DNA from: Marispirochaeta sp963667435
GTDB taxonomy: Bacteria > Spirochaetota > Spirochaetia > JC444 > Marispirochaetaceae
Length of the DNA stretch: 64,000 nt
Reading direction: 5' to 3'
Assembly (NCBI GenBank): GCA_963667435.1
Contig: OY763414.1
Coordinates: forward strand, 3,286,001 to 3,350,000
The first letter of the stretch is position 1. Each line of letters begins with the position of its first letter. The translations under genes and the position numbers were made by a program. The notes below the pieces were generated by a model, which was not told where the DNA came from, did no database searches, and saw nothing but the letters and a program-made list of their open reading frames with translations. Shown one piece after another: positions 25,012-33,413 of the stretch.

Positions 25012-27249
25012 ATGGGAACAGAAACAAGAATTGTAACCACAAGCGGCGGCCACAACTGCGGCGGCCGCTGTCTTTTTGATATTTATGTGGAGAACGGCCG
25101 GGCCGTAAAAATCCGGGGATCTGAACGAACCTTCGGGCCGGATAATCTTAAATTGACACCATGCAGCCGTGCCGGAAGCTACATTGAGCGGCTGAATCAT
25201 CCCGACAGGCTTAAATATCCCCTGCGGCGAACCGGAAGGCGGGGGGAGGGCAGTTTCGAGCGGATCAGCTGGGACGAAGCCCTGGATACGGTTGCATCGG
25301 AACTTACCCGTATAAGCAGCAAGTACGGACCCCAGTCGCGATATGTAAACTACGCCACCGGGTCCCTGGGAAAGCTTGCTGAACGGATGTTCTTCAAACG
25401 ACTTCTTGCCCTCACCGGCGGCTACCTGGACAGCTATAACACCTACAGTAATGCCTGTACTGTACAGGCCACACCTTATACCTACGGGACGGCGGTTACC
25501 GCCAGTTCCCGGGATACCTGGTTTCATTCAAAGCTGATCATCCTCTGGGGCCATAACCCGGTGGAGACCATCTTCGGCACGGGAACCGGCTGGTACCTGA
25601 CAGAGGCTAAAAAGCGGGGAGCCCGGATTATCGTCATTGATCCCCGGCGTTCCGATTCTGCCAAAACCCTGGCGGACTGGTGGATTCCCGTATGGCCCAC
25701 AACGGACAATGCCCTGATGGATGCCATGACCTGGGTAATGATTACCGAGAAGATCTACGACAGAGAATTTGTGGAGAAATTCTGCCTCGGATTTGATGAA
25801 GCGAGCATGCCCGAAGATATCCCGGAGGGGAACTCCCTTTCCTCATATGTGCTTGGAACCCATGACGGTATACCCAAAACGCCGGAGTGGGCGGAGGCCA
25901 TCTGCGGGGTTCCGGCGGATGATATCAGAAAGCTCGCCCGGGAGTTTGCTCACGCCAAACCGGCTGCCCTTGTGCAGGGCTGGGGACCCCAGCGGCATGC
26001 CTACGGTGAGCAGCCAGCCAGAGGTGCCACCGTACTTGCCGCCATTACCGGCAATGTGGGCATCGACGGGGGCTGGGCCTCCGGGGCAGCCCAGGGACGG
26101 CGGGTACCCCTTGCTTCGGTAGTGCCGGAAAACCCGGTTAAGGCATCCATTCCGGTCTATATCTGGCCTGATGCCATTGAAAAAGGTACCAGCCTCAGTC
26201 CCGATGACGGCCTAAAGGGCGCTGATAAGCTTGTTTCCAATATCAAGTTTATAGCCAATCTGGCGGGGAATATTATGGGCAATCAGCACTCCGATATTAA
26301 TGCTACCGCGGAACTGCTGGCAGACGAGAGTAAATGTGAGTTTATACTTGTCGCCGATGAGTTTATGACCAACAGCGCCAGGTATGCGGATATTCTGCTT
26401 CCCAGTACCAACTTCATGGAGCGCATTGATATTCTCGAGTCGGGTAACCAGGGGAATTACGCGGTATTTCTGGAGAAGGTTGTCGAACCGGAGTTTGAAC
26501 GGCGTACAGGATACGACTGGATAGCCGAGATCGCGGATAGAATAGGTGTGGGCTCTGAGTTCCGGGGAGGGCGCAGTTATGAGGACTGGGCTCGATATGT
26601 TGTGGAGGAAACTCAGAAGAGGGTCCCTGACTTCCCCGGTTTTGAGAAGTTTCGTAAAGAAAGCATCTACTTCCCCGCATCAGGAGACTCCTACGTAGCC
26701 TTTCGAGAGCAGATAGAAGATCCTGAAAACAACCCCTTTCCCACACCTTCGGGAAAGATCGAACTGTTTTCTGAACGTCTGTATAGAATGAATAAACCCG
26801 ATACCATTCCGGCTGTACCTAAGTATGTTCCCGCCTGGGAAGGACCGGAGGATCCCCTTATAAGAGAGTTTCCCCTCCAGCTTATCGCCTGGCACAGTAA
26901 GCGTAGCAGTCATTCAACCCTGGCCAATCTGGACCGTGCCGAGAAAGTAGTGGCCATGCATGTGAGCATGAACACTCAGGATGCCACGGCCCGGGGTATT
27001 GCTGACGGTGATATGGTGAGGATATTCAACAGCAGAGGTGAAGTCCGGGTGCCTGCTAAAGTGAGTGATGATATTATGAAGGGTGTTGCAGCCCTGCCCC
27101 AGGGTGGATGGTCCCGGCCGGATGCCTCGGGAGCAGACCGTGGGGGCTGTATCAATACCCTGACAAAATATCAGCCCACCCCCCTGGCGAAGGGTAACCC
27201 CCAGCATACCAACCTTGTTCAAATCGTTCCCTGTAGAGACGTTCTATAG
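25012..27249 (+). CDS. Molybdopterin oxidoreductase, DMSO-reductase family, single subunit
   Basis: 745 residues with the domain order of DmsA/BisC-type catalytic subunits: a short N-terminal Fe-S segment, the Mo-bisMGD domains (KLIILWGHNPVET, RIIVIDPRRSDSAKTLADWW) and the C-terminal cofactor-binding barrel (HVSMNTQDATARGIADGDMV). Ser146 in YNTYSNACT aligns with the Mo-ligand serine of DMSO reductases. The Fe-S motif keeps three Cys (16, 20, 51: HNCGGRC and TPC), but the usual first Cys position is Gly. No Tat signal is seen with this ATG, so it may work in the cytoplasm. No DmsB/DmsC partner follows. It lies 47 bases after uxuA. The last codons and stop lie inside a perfect palindrome. Confidence 0.88.
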   Translation: MGTETRIVTTSGGHNCGGRCLFDIYVENGRAVKIRGSERTFGPDNLKLTPCSRAGSYIERLNHPDRLKYPLRRTGRRGEGSFERISWDEALDTVASELTRISSKYGPQSRYVNYATGSLGKLAERMFFKRLLALTGGYLDSYNTYSNACTVQATPYTYGTAVTASSRDTWFHSKLIILWGHNPVETIFGTGTGWYLTEAKKRGARIIVIDPRRSDSAKTLADWWIPVWPTTDNALMDAMTWVMITEKIYDREFVEKFCLGFDEASMPEDIPEGNSLSSYVLGTHDGIPKTPEWAEAICGVPADDIRKLAREFAHAKPAALVQGWGPQRHAYGEQPARGATVLAAITGNVGIDGGWASGAAQGRRVPLASVVPENPVKASIPVYIWPDAIEKGTSLSPDDGLKGADKLVSNIKFIANLAGNIMGNQHSDINATAELLADESKCEFILVADEFMTNSARYADILLPSTNFMERIDILESGNQGNYAVFLEKVVEPEFERRTGYDWIAEIADRIGVGSEFRGGRSYEDWARYVVEETQKRVPDFPGFEKFRKESIYFPASGDSYVAFREQIEDPENNPFPTPSGKIELFSERLYRMNKPDTIPAVPKYVPAWEGPEDPLIREFPLQLIAWHSKRSSHSTLANLDRAEKVVAMHVSMNTQDATARGIADGDMVRIFNSRGEVRVPAKVSDDIMKGVAALPQGGWSRPDASGADRGGCINTLTKYQPTPLAKGNPQHTNLVQIVPCRDVL

Positions 27250-27264
27250 AACGTCTCTACAGGG
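27229..27264. repeat. 36-bp perfect palindrome at the 3' end of the molybdoenzyme gene
   Basis: The 18-base left arm (27229-27246, CCCTGTAGAGACGTTCTA) is the exact reverse complement of the right arm (27247-27264), with no spacer. It contains the stop codon (27247-27249) and encodes the final residues (CRDVL). No T-tract follows on either strand. The core GTAGAGACG...CGTCTCTAC resembles a class of short mobile palindromes that I recall being abundant in some cyanobacteria and Bacteroidetes; no second copy is visible in this window. Confidence 0.85.
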
Positions 27265-27275
27265 GGGATGCGTCC

Positions 27276-28664
27276 TTACAGGGCATGAATGGGCCGTTCC
27301 CAGGCGGCCATAGCGGCCTCTTTTACCGCTTCTGACAGGCTCGGGTGGGCGTGGATGGTGAGTGCCAGATCTTCGGCGCTGCCGCCGAATTCCATCAGTA
27401 CTGCTGCTTCATGAATCAGTTCCGATGCATGTTCCCCTGCTATATGAACCCCTAATACGGTATCATCCTTCTTACGGGTAAGAACCTTCACCATGCCTTC
27501 TGCACTGCCTGATACTATTGCCCGGCCGTTGGCTGAGAAGCGGAAGACCCCTTTGGTATACTCTATTCCCTCTGCCCGGCACTGTTCTTCGGTTTTTCCA
27601 ACCATAGCAGCCTCAGGTTTGGTGTACAGGGCTCCGGGAATAAGGGAGTAGTTCACCTTTCCGTATTTACCTGCAAGCATTTCCACACAGGCTGCAGCCT
27701 CTTCACTGGCTTTGTGAGCCAGCATAGGGCCTGCAATACAGTCGCCAACGGCATATATGCCCGCCGCACTGGTTTCGTATCTTTCTGAAACCGTAATGTG
27801 TCCATTCTCTGTTTCTATACCAAGGGACTTTGTATCAATGCCGTCCCAGGCAGCTTTTCTCCCCGCGGCGACCAGAACCTTGTCTCCCTGAAAATCCCTG
27901 AACTTGCCGTCGGCAGCCTCAGCTTTCAGCAGAACTCCTGAATCATTCGTCTGTCCTTCGAGGATTCTTACTCTGCAGTGAAACTCAATGCCCTGTTTCT
28001 CCAGACTCTTCTGTACTGTTTTGGCAATATCCCTGTCCCATCCTGTTAGAATTTCAGTCATGGACTCGATGATCTGCACACAGGCACCGAGTCTGGACCA
28101 GACACTGCCCAGTTCCAGCCCTATTACCCCGGCTCCGACAATAAGCAGTCTTTCGGGAACTTCGCTGAATGTTAGAGCATCTGTGGAATCTACTACTGAA
28201 GTGTGATCAAAGGGCAGAAAGGGCAGTTCTGCAGGCCTGCTTCCGGTGGCAATAAGAATGGAGTCCGAGTGGTACTCTTCGGATCCGACTCTGACTATCC
28301 CGGGAGTGTTTACCTTGGCGCTGCCCTGGATAATATCAACCTTGTTCCCTTTCAGCAGGGAGGCTATTCCCCGGGTGAGGCTTGAAACCACCCGGTTTTT
28401 ACGGCTTATCATGGCTGGAATATCTATCGACGGAGGCGCGCAGACAATGCCGTGGTCTGATGCCTCCTGCTGAATCTGTTGGAAGAGGGCGGAGGAGGTT
28501 AACAGGGCCTTGGAGGGAATACAGCCTGCATTAAGGCAGGTTCCTCCCATGGTTTTCTCCTTCTCTATCAGGAGAACCTTCATTCCCAGCTGGGCTGCCC
28601 TGATGGCGCCCACATAGCCCCCCGGCCCTGCTCCGATAACTATGAGGTCATATCCTGTGTTCAT
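27276..28664 (-). CDS. lpdA: Dihydrolipoyl dehydrogenase (E3)
   Basis: A 462-residue FAD-dependent disulfide oxidoreductase that reoxidises the lipoyl arm of the E2 subunit with NAD+. N-terminal FAD site is VIGAGPGGYVGAIRAAQLG; redox-active disulfide is GGTCLNAGCIPSK (Cys43, Cys48); NAD site is LLIVGAGVIGLELGSVW; second FAD motif is IYAVGDCIAGPML; the catalytic His is in IHAHPSLSEAV. It is the last gene of the suc operon, starting two bases after sucB. It ends 12 bases before the palindrome at 27229-27264. Confidence 0.96.
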   Translation of the reverse strand: MNTGYDLIVIGAGPGGYVGAIRAAQLGMKVLLIEKEKTMGGTCLNAGCIPSKALLTSSALFQQIQQEASDHGIVCAPPSIDIPAMISRKNRVVSSLTRGIASLLKGNKVDIIQGSAKVNTPGIVRVGSEEYHSDSILIATGSRPAELPFLPFDHTSVVDSTDALTFSEVPERLLIVGAGVIGLELGSVWSRLGACVQIIESMTEILTGWDRDIAKTVQKSLEKQGIEFHCRVRILEGQTNDSGVLLKAEAADGKFRDFQGDKVLVAAGRKAAWDGIDTKSLGIETENGHITVSERYETSAAGIYAVGDCIAGPMLAHKASEEAAACVEMLAGKYGKVNYSLIPGALYTKPEAAMVGKTEEQCRAEGIEYTKGVFRFSANGRAIVSGSAEGMVKVLTRKKDDTVLGVHIAGEHASELIHEAAVLMEFGGSAEDLALTIHAHPSLSEAVKEAAMAAWERPIHAL

Positions 28665-28666
28665 AG

Positions 28667-29839
28667 CTATATCTCCAGCAGGAGCCGCTGGGGATTTTCC
28701 AGCTGTCGTTTTATAGATGCAAGAAACCCGACAGCTTCTTTTCCGTCGATAATGCGGTGGTCGTAGGTAAGGGCAAGATACATCATGGGACGGATAACCA
28801 CCTGGTCATTCTCTGCTACCGGACGTTTCTGTATGGTGTGCATTCCCAGTACTGCTGTCTGGGGCGGTGTGGGGATCGGCGTCGACAGGAGGGATCCGAA
28901 GATGCCGCCGTTGGTAATGGTAAAGGTGCCTCCGGACATGTCGTCCAGGGTGAGTTTCTTTTCCCGTGCTTTGTTTCCGAAGCCGGCAATAGCTCTTTCT
29001 ATGTCTGCAAAGCCCATGGCTTCGGCCTGTTTCAGTACGGGGACCACCAGACCCCGGTCGGTGGATACGGCAATTCCCACGTTGCAGGTTTTGTAGAGAA
29101 TCATGTCCGTGCCGTCGATGGAGGAGTTTACCCGGGGAAAGTTATTCAGGGCCCGGCAGGCTGCCTTTACAAAAAAGGACATGAATCCGAGCTTTACCTG
29201 TTTTGAGGCAAGAAATTCCTCGCTCAGGCTTTTGCGGATTTCCATAACCGGTGCAAGATTTACCTCGTTGAAGGTGGTAAGGTGGGCGGATTCCCGTTTA
29301 GAGGCAATTAGATTTGCCGCTATGCTCCTGCGAATCCGGGACATGGGCTCCCTGGTGTACTCAGCACTGTTTTTCGCCTCGGGGCCCTGTGCTGCTTGTG
29401 CCGGGACATCCGGTGCGTGCGCTACTGAAGGTGCAGATACAGATTCTTCTTCAGATATGGCCCCTGCAATATGGACGCACATATCTGCTTTGGTTACCCT
29501 GCCGTCCTTTCCGCTTCCGGTAATTTTATCAGGATTGATGCCCCTCTCTTCTGCCATTCTCCGGACTGCCGGTGACTGATGCCCCGGTTTACCGTCCACG
29601 TCTGCTGCAGGCGTTATGCTTCCAATAATAGTCCCCGACGCTACTTCGGTATCCCGGGGTATAATAATTTTCAGAGTGCCCCCAGCCGGTGCGGGTACTG
29701 CAAGGGTAGCTTTATCGCTTTCCAGTTCGCAGAGATCGGCTCCCTCTGTAACGATGCTGCCGTCTTCAAAAATCCAGCTGCTCAAATAGGCGGTGGAAAT
29801 GGACTCCCCCATTTCCGGAACGGATATATCAATTTTCAT
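28667..29839 (-). CDS. sucB: 2-oxoglutarate dehydrogenase E2, dihydrolipoyl succinyltransferase
   Basis: 390 residues, close to the usual 400. One lipoyl domain (residues 1-75) with the modified Lys43 in ELESDKATLAVPA, a peripheral-subunit-binding domain (about 90-125: SPAVRRMAEERGINPDKITG), an Ala/Pro linker, and the acyltransferase core with the catalytic LTYDHRIIDGKEAVGFL near the C-terminus. It transfers the succinyl group to CoA. Start overlaps the stop of the sucA 3' fragment as ATGA, so E1 and E2 were meant to be translationally coupled. Confidence 0.95.
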   Translation of the reverse strand: MKIDISVPEMGESISTAYLSSWIFEDGSIVTEGADLCELESDKATLAVPAPAGGTLKIIIPRDTEVASGTIIGSITPAADVDGKPGHQSPAVRRMAEERGINPDKITGSGKDGRVTKADMCVHIAGAISEEESVSAPSVAHAPDVPAQAAQGPEAKNSAEYTREPMSRIRRSIAANLIASKRESAHLTTFNEVNLAPVMEIRKSLSEEFLASKQVKLGFMSFFVKAACRALNNFPRVNSSIDGTDMILYKTCNVGIAVSTDRGLVVPVLKQAEAMGFADIERAIAGFGNKAREKKLTLDDMSGGTFTITNGGIFGSLLSTPIPTPPQTAVLGMHTIQKRPVAENDQVVIRPMMYLALTYDHRIIDGKEAVGFLASIKRQLENPQRLLLEI

Positions 29840-30144
29840 ATAGTGTGCTCCTTGAATGCCCCGGTAAGTATTGCTTCATGCTCAATGAGATGCCGGGAAT
29901 AACGCCCTGCTGCGGGGCTTGCTTTTGCCGGTCTGCCTGCATACTCAATCTCGAGGCCGCTGATTTCTTCCAGATATTCCCGGATAAAGGTCCAGGCTCC
30001 TTTATTCCGGGGCTCTTCCTGTACCCAGCGGATGGTGTGCAGCTCAGGCATCTGTTCAAGTATCCCTTTCAGCCCCTCTGCATCAAAGGGATAGAGCTGT
30101 TCAATCCGCAGCAGGGAGTACTCTGTGTCATTGATATCTGTAAG
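29836..30144 (-). pseudogene. sucA: C-terminal 102 residues of SucA in a shifted frame
   Basis: This segment reads on from sucA in the -1 frame and carries the conserved E1 C-terminus: LLRIEQLYPF, then RWVQEEPRNKGAWTFIREYL and YAGRPAKASPAAGRYSRHL, ending HEAILTGAF. These match the last hundred residues of 2-oxoglutarate dehydrogenase E1. The crossover lies at about 30138-30155, where family similarity switches frame after CSGKIYHDL. There is no long homopolymer at the switch. The stop overlaps the sucB start, as expected for an originally intact gene. Confidence 0.8.
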
Positions 30145-32516
30145 CTGTCTGCGAGATCGTGGTAGATTTTTCCACTGCAGACAAGCAGGGTGCCTGCATT
30201 GCTGTTGCCATCGTGGATCAGCGGTTTGAAACCGGGATCTTTAAAATCATCCAGATGGGAGACCGCCCGCTTGTCCCGGAGAAGGCTCTTGGGGGTCATG
30301 ACTATCAATGGTTTGCGCCAGTCCGCTTTTGCCTGCCGACGCAGGAGGTGAAAGTACTGGGCCGGGGTACTGCAGTTACAGACCTGCATGTTCTCTTCCG
30401 CACAGAGCTGAAGGAAGCGCTCCAGGTAGCCCGAGGAGTGTTCCGGCCCCTGTCCTTCAAAGCCGTGGGGCAGGAGCAGTACCAGGCCGGATGTCTGCTG
30501 CCATTTTGTCTCCGACGCTGCAATGTACTGGTCAATAATAACCTGGGCTTCATTGACAAAGTCACCGAACTGGGCCTCCCAGAGTACCAGTACATTGGGA
30601 CGGGTAAGGGAGTAGCCGAACTCGAATCCCAATACAGCGAATTCCGAAAGGGGGCTGTCGTATACCCGGAAAAACTCCTGGTCCGGGGTAATGTGCTGCA
30701 GGGGGTAATATGGCTCAGGTACCTCTTCGGTGTGGTTCCACCAGACGGCATGGCGCTGGCTGAAGGTTCCCCGGCCGGAATCCTCTCCTGAGAGCCGTAC
30801 CGGACAGCCTTCGCTTACCAGAGAGGCAAAGGCAAGCTGTTCCGCAGTAGCCCAGTCCAGGGCGGTCCCTTTTTTGACCATTTCCCGGCGGCCCTGAATA
30901 ATCTTCATAAGTTTCCGGTTGAGGTTCAGATTTTCCGGTATATCGGTAAGTCTTTCACCTAACTCCTTAAGTCGCTTTTTGGAAAGGCCGGTTTTCGTGC
31001 CCCCTGTATGGGTGTAGGGCTTCAGGGGAGTTTGAGGTTTCAGTGCCCCGCTGTTTTTATCTGCTTCCTTAAGGTACTCTCTGTATTCAGCAAGAAAGGA
31101 GTCCTGATCCGCTTGAGGATAAATTCCCCTGTCGGACAGAATCTTTCCGTAGTGGGCATAGACTCCCTCGGCGGATTTAATCCGTGAGTACATGCCGGGA
31201 TGGGTAAAGGTAGGCTCATCGGATTCGTTATGGCCGTGGACCCGGTAGCAGATAAGGTCGATAACCACATCAAAGCCGAATTTCTGCCGGTATCTCAATG
31301 CAAGATCCATTGCCCGTACAACCTGTTCCGGATCGTAGCCGTTGACGTGGAAAATCGGTACCGGCTGCCCCTTTGCCAGGCTGGTGGGAAAGAGGGTTGA
31401 CCGGGAATCGGACCATGCCGTGGTAAACCCGATCTGGTTGTTGACCACCAGATGGATGGTTCCGCCCGTGGTGTAGCCCTTCAGTTTAGCCAGATTCAGG
31501 GTTTCTGCTACAATTCCCTGGCCGGAAAAGGCGGCGTCACCGTGGATCAGGACGGGGATTACCTTTTTTCTGCACTTATCCTGCAGTCTGTTCTGAAATC
31601 CCCGGGCCTTTCCTTCCACTACCGGATTTACCGATTCCAGATGGCTGGGATTGGAAGTCAGGTGGAGAAACATCTCACCTTCCGGGAAGGAGATCCGGGA
31701 TTCGTAGCCCAGATGGTATTTCACATCGCCGGAAAGCATATAATGCACCGGTTCCGGAGTATTGCCGAAGGTTCCGAAGAGTTCATCCAGGGGCTTTCCC
31801 ATGGTATGGGCCAGTACATTCAGTCGACCCCGGTGACTCATTCCCAGAACAATTTCCTTCACCCCTTTTCCGGCAGCGGAGCGAGCCAGAAAATTTAGTG
31901 CCGGTATAAGTGCTTCAGCACCTTCCAGGGAAAACCGCTTTTGTCCGAGATACTGACTTCCCAGGAAGCGTTCAAATTCTTTGGCCCGTATAAGGTCTTT
32001 CTGGATTCTGATCTGTTCTTCTTCTCCGGGATCCCATAGTCCTGTCTTGTGCTCAAGCTTTTCCAGAAGCCAGGTGCGCATGCTCCTGTTCTGGATATGC
32101 ATAAATTCACTGCCCATAGTTGAGCAATAGATGTCACGGAAGGTTTCTATCAGATCTTTCAGGGGCCTGGTCGGATTTGTAAGAAAACGTCCGCCGTAGA
32201 AGGTTTCCTCCATATCCCTTTCTGTCAGACCGTAGGTTTCCGGGTTCAGATGACGCTGGACACCGGTCTCTACCGCCTGAATATGGCGCATTGCTCTGGT
32301 TAGATAGCCTTTGAGGGGATTAACATCTGCATACAAATAACCGGCATGACGAAAGGCTGATATCAGGCGGTTAACGCTGCTCTGGCTCTGCAGTAATGAA
32401 TACTGTGATTCAGTTGTGTTTTCCGGAAAGTATTCCTCGATCTCTGAATCTGCCGATTCAGGAATAAGCTCTTCCAGATATGCAATATTTTCCGGAGCAA
32501 TTTTCTGGTTTCTCAC
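30069..32516 (-). CDS. sucA: 2-oxoglutarate dehydrogenase E1 (SucA), frameshifted before the C-terminus
   Basis: Thiamine-diphosphate enzyme that decarboxylates 2-oxoglutarate. The frame covers about 815 residues; the family has about 900-930. Motifs are intact: GMSHRGRLNVLAH, IHGDAAFSGQGIVAETLNL, HLVVNNQIGFTT, GHNESDEPTFTHP, and the C-terminal transketolase part to VCSGKIYHDL. It then diverges into 25 unrelated residues ending at 30069 while the true C-terminus continues in another frame (29836-30144). The ATG at 32531 has no ribosome site; the GTG at 32516 has GAGG seven bases upstream and is preferred. It follows sucD by about 27 bases. Confidence 0.9.
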   Translation of the reverse strand: MRNQKIAPENIAYLEELIPESADSEIEEYFPENTTESQYSLLQSQSSVNRLISAFRHAGYLYADVNPLKGYLTRAMRHIQAVETGVQRHLNPETYGLTERDMEETFYGGRFLTNPTRPLKDLIETFRDIYCSTMGSEFMHIQNRSMRTWLLEKLEHKTGLWDPGEEEQIRIQKDLIRAKEFERFLGSQYLGQKRFSLEGAEALIPALNFLARSAAGKGVKEIVLGMSHRGRLNVLAHTMGKPLDELFGTFGNTPEPVHYMLSGDVKYHLGYESRISFPEGEMFLHLTSNPSHLESVNPVVEGKARGFQNRLQDKCRKKVIPVLIHGDAAFSGQGIVAETLNLAKLKGYTTGGTIHLVVNNQIGFTTAWSDSRSTLFPTSLAKGQPVPIFHVNGYDPEQVVRAMDLALRYRQKFGFDVVIDLICYRVHGHNESDEPTFTHPGMYSRIKSAEGVYAHYGKILSDRGIYPQADQDSFLAEYREYLKEADKNSGALKPQTPLKPYTHTGGTKTGLSKKRLKELGERLTDIPENLNLNRKLMKIIQGRREMVKKGTALDWATAEQLAFASLVSEGCPVRLSGEDSGRGTFSQRHAVWWNHTEEVPEPYYPLQHITPDQEFFRVYDSPLSEFAVLGFEFGYSLTRPNVLVLWEAQFGDFVNEAQVIIDQYIAASETKWQQTSGLVLLLPHGFEGQGPEHSSGYLERFLQLCAEENMQVCNCSTPAQYFHLLRRQAKADWRKPLIVMTPKSLLRDKRAVSHLDDFKDPGFKPLIHDGNSNAGTLLVCSGKIYHDLADSLQISMTQSTPCCGLNSSIPLMQRG

Positions 32517-32543
32517 CGCTTTGCCTCGCATGTGGGGGATAGT

Positions 32544-33413
32544 TTATGAAATTTTACTGTGCATAAGGACAGGTATCTCTTCCGGCAGGTCGGCCACATC
32601 GATGCCAGCCTGTTTCAGGGCGGCAATTTTTGCTTCCGGAGTTCCTTTCCCTCCGGAGATAATCGCCCCGGCATGACCCATTCTTTTTCCAGGAGGAGCA
32701 CTCCGTCCGCAGATGAATGCTGTTACCGGCTTTGTCATGTTGGCAGCTATGTATTCCGCAGCTTTTTCCTCTGCATCGCCGCCGATTTCGCCAATGAGCA
32801 CTACACCCCGGGTAACGGGATCTTTTTCAAACATTTCAAGCAGTTCGATATAGTTGCTTCCGATAATCGGGTCTCCTCCGATGCCGATACAGGTCGACTG
32901 TCCCAGGCCGGCCTGAGTAAGGCTGTATACCACTTCGTAAGTGAGGGTTCCCGAGCGGGAGATAACCCCGATGCCGCCGGGGGCGTGTATTTTTGCAGGC
33001 ATTATTCCTGCCTTGCAGAGTCCGGGGCTTATCAATCCGGGGCAGTTTGGTCCTATAAGTCGGGCACCCTTTTTTCTTATGTAGTAATAGGTTTCGAGCA
33101 TTTCATTAACAGGTACACCTTCGGAAATACAGATAATTAGGGGTATTCCAGATTCCGCAGCTGCCCGGATTGCAGAAGGTGCATGGCGGGCGGGAACAAA
33201 GATGACCGAGACGTCAGCGCTGGTGGCTCTTCTGCATTCTATAACACTGTCAAATACCGGGATTCCGTGAATACTCTGTCCTCCTTTCCCCGGGGTTACC
33301 CCTCCTACAATATTTGTCCCATCCCTCTTCATTGTCAGAGCGTGGAACGAACCGTCCCTGCCGGTGATCCCCTGAATCATGACTCTGCTTTTTTCATTGA
33401 TAAGAATACTCAT
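32544..33413 (-). CDS. sucD: Succinyl-CoA synthetase, alpha subunit
   Basis: 289 residues. Interconverts succinyl-CoA and succinate with substrate-level NTP formation, as an alpha/beta complex with SucC. The N-terminal CoA-binding segment VMIQGITGRDGSFHAL, GGVTPGKGG, and IGPNCPGLISPG are typical. The phospho-histidine is in RMGHAGAIISGGKGT. It overlaps the sucC stop by four bases. Together with sucC, sucA, sucB and lpdA it encodes the whole 2-oxoglutarate to succinate segment in one transcript. Confidence 0.97.
   Translation of the reverse strand: MSILINEKSRVMIQGITGRDGSFHALTMKRDGTNIVGGVTPGKGGQSIHGIPVFDSVIECRRATSADVSVIFVPARHAPSAIRAAAESGIPLIICISEGVPVNEMLETYYYIRKKGARLIGPNCPGLISPGLCKAGIMPAKIHAPGGIGVISRSGTLTYEVVYSLTQAGLGQSTCIGIGGDPIIGSNYIELLEMFEKDPVTRGVVLIGEIGGDAEEKAAEYIAANMTKPVTAFICGRSAPPGKRMGHAGAIISGGKGTPEAKIAALKQAGIDVADLPEEIPVLMHSKIS

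Noticed and set aside
30069..30160. Programmed -1 frameshift in sucA
   Set aside because: The A5 run lies before the last in-frame conserved residues and no slippery heptamer occurs at the actual crossover; programmed shifting is not known for this gene.
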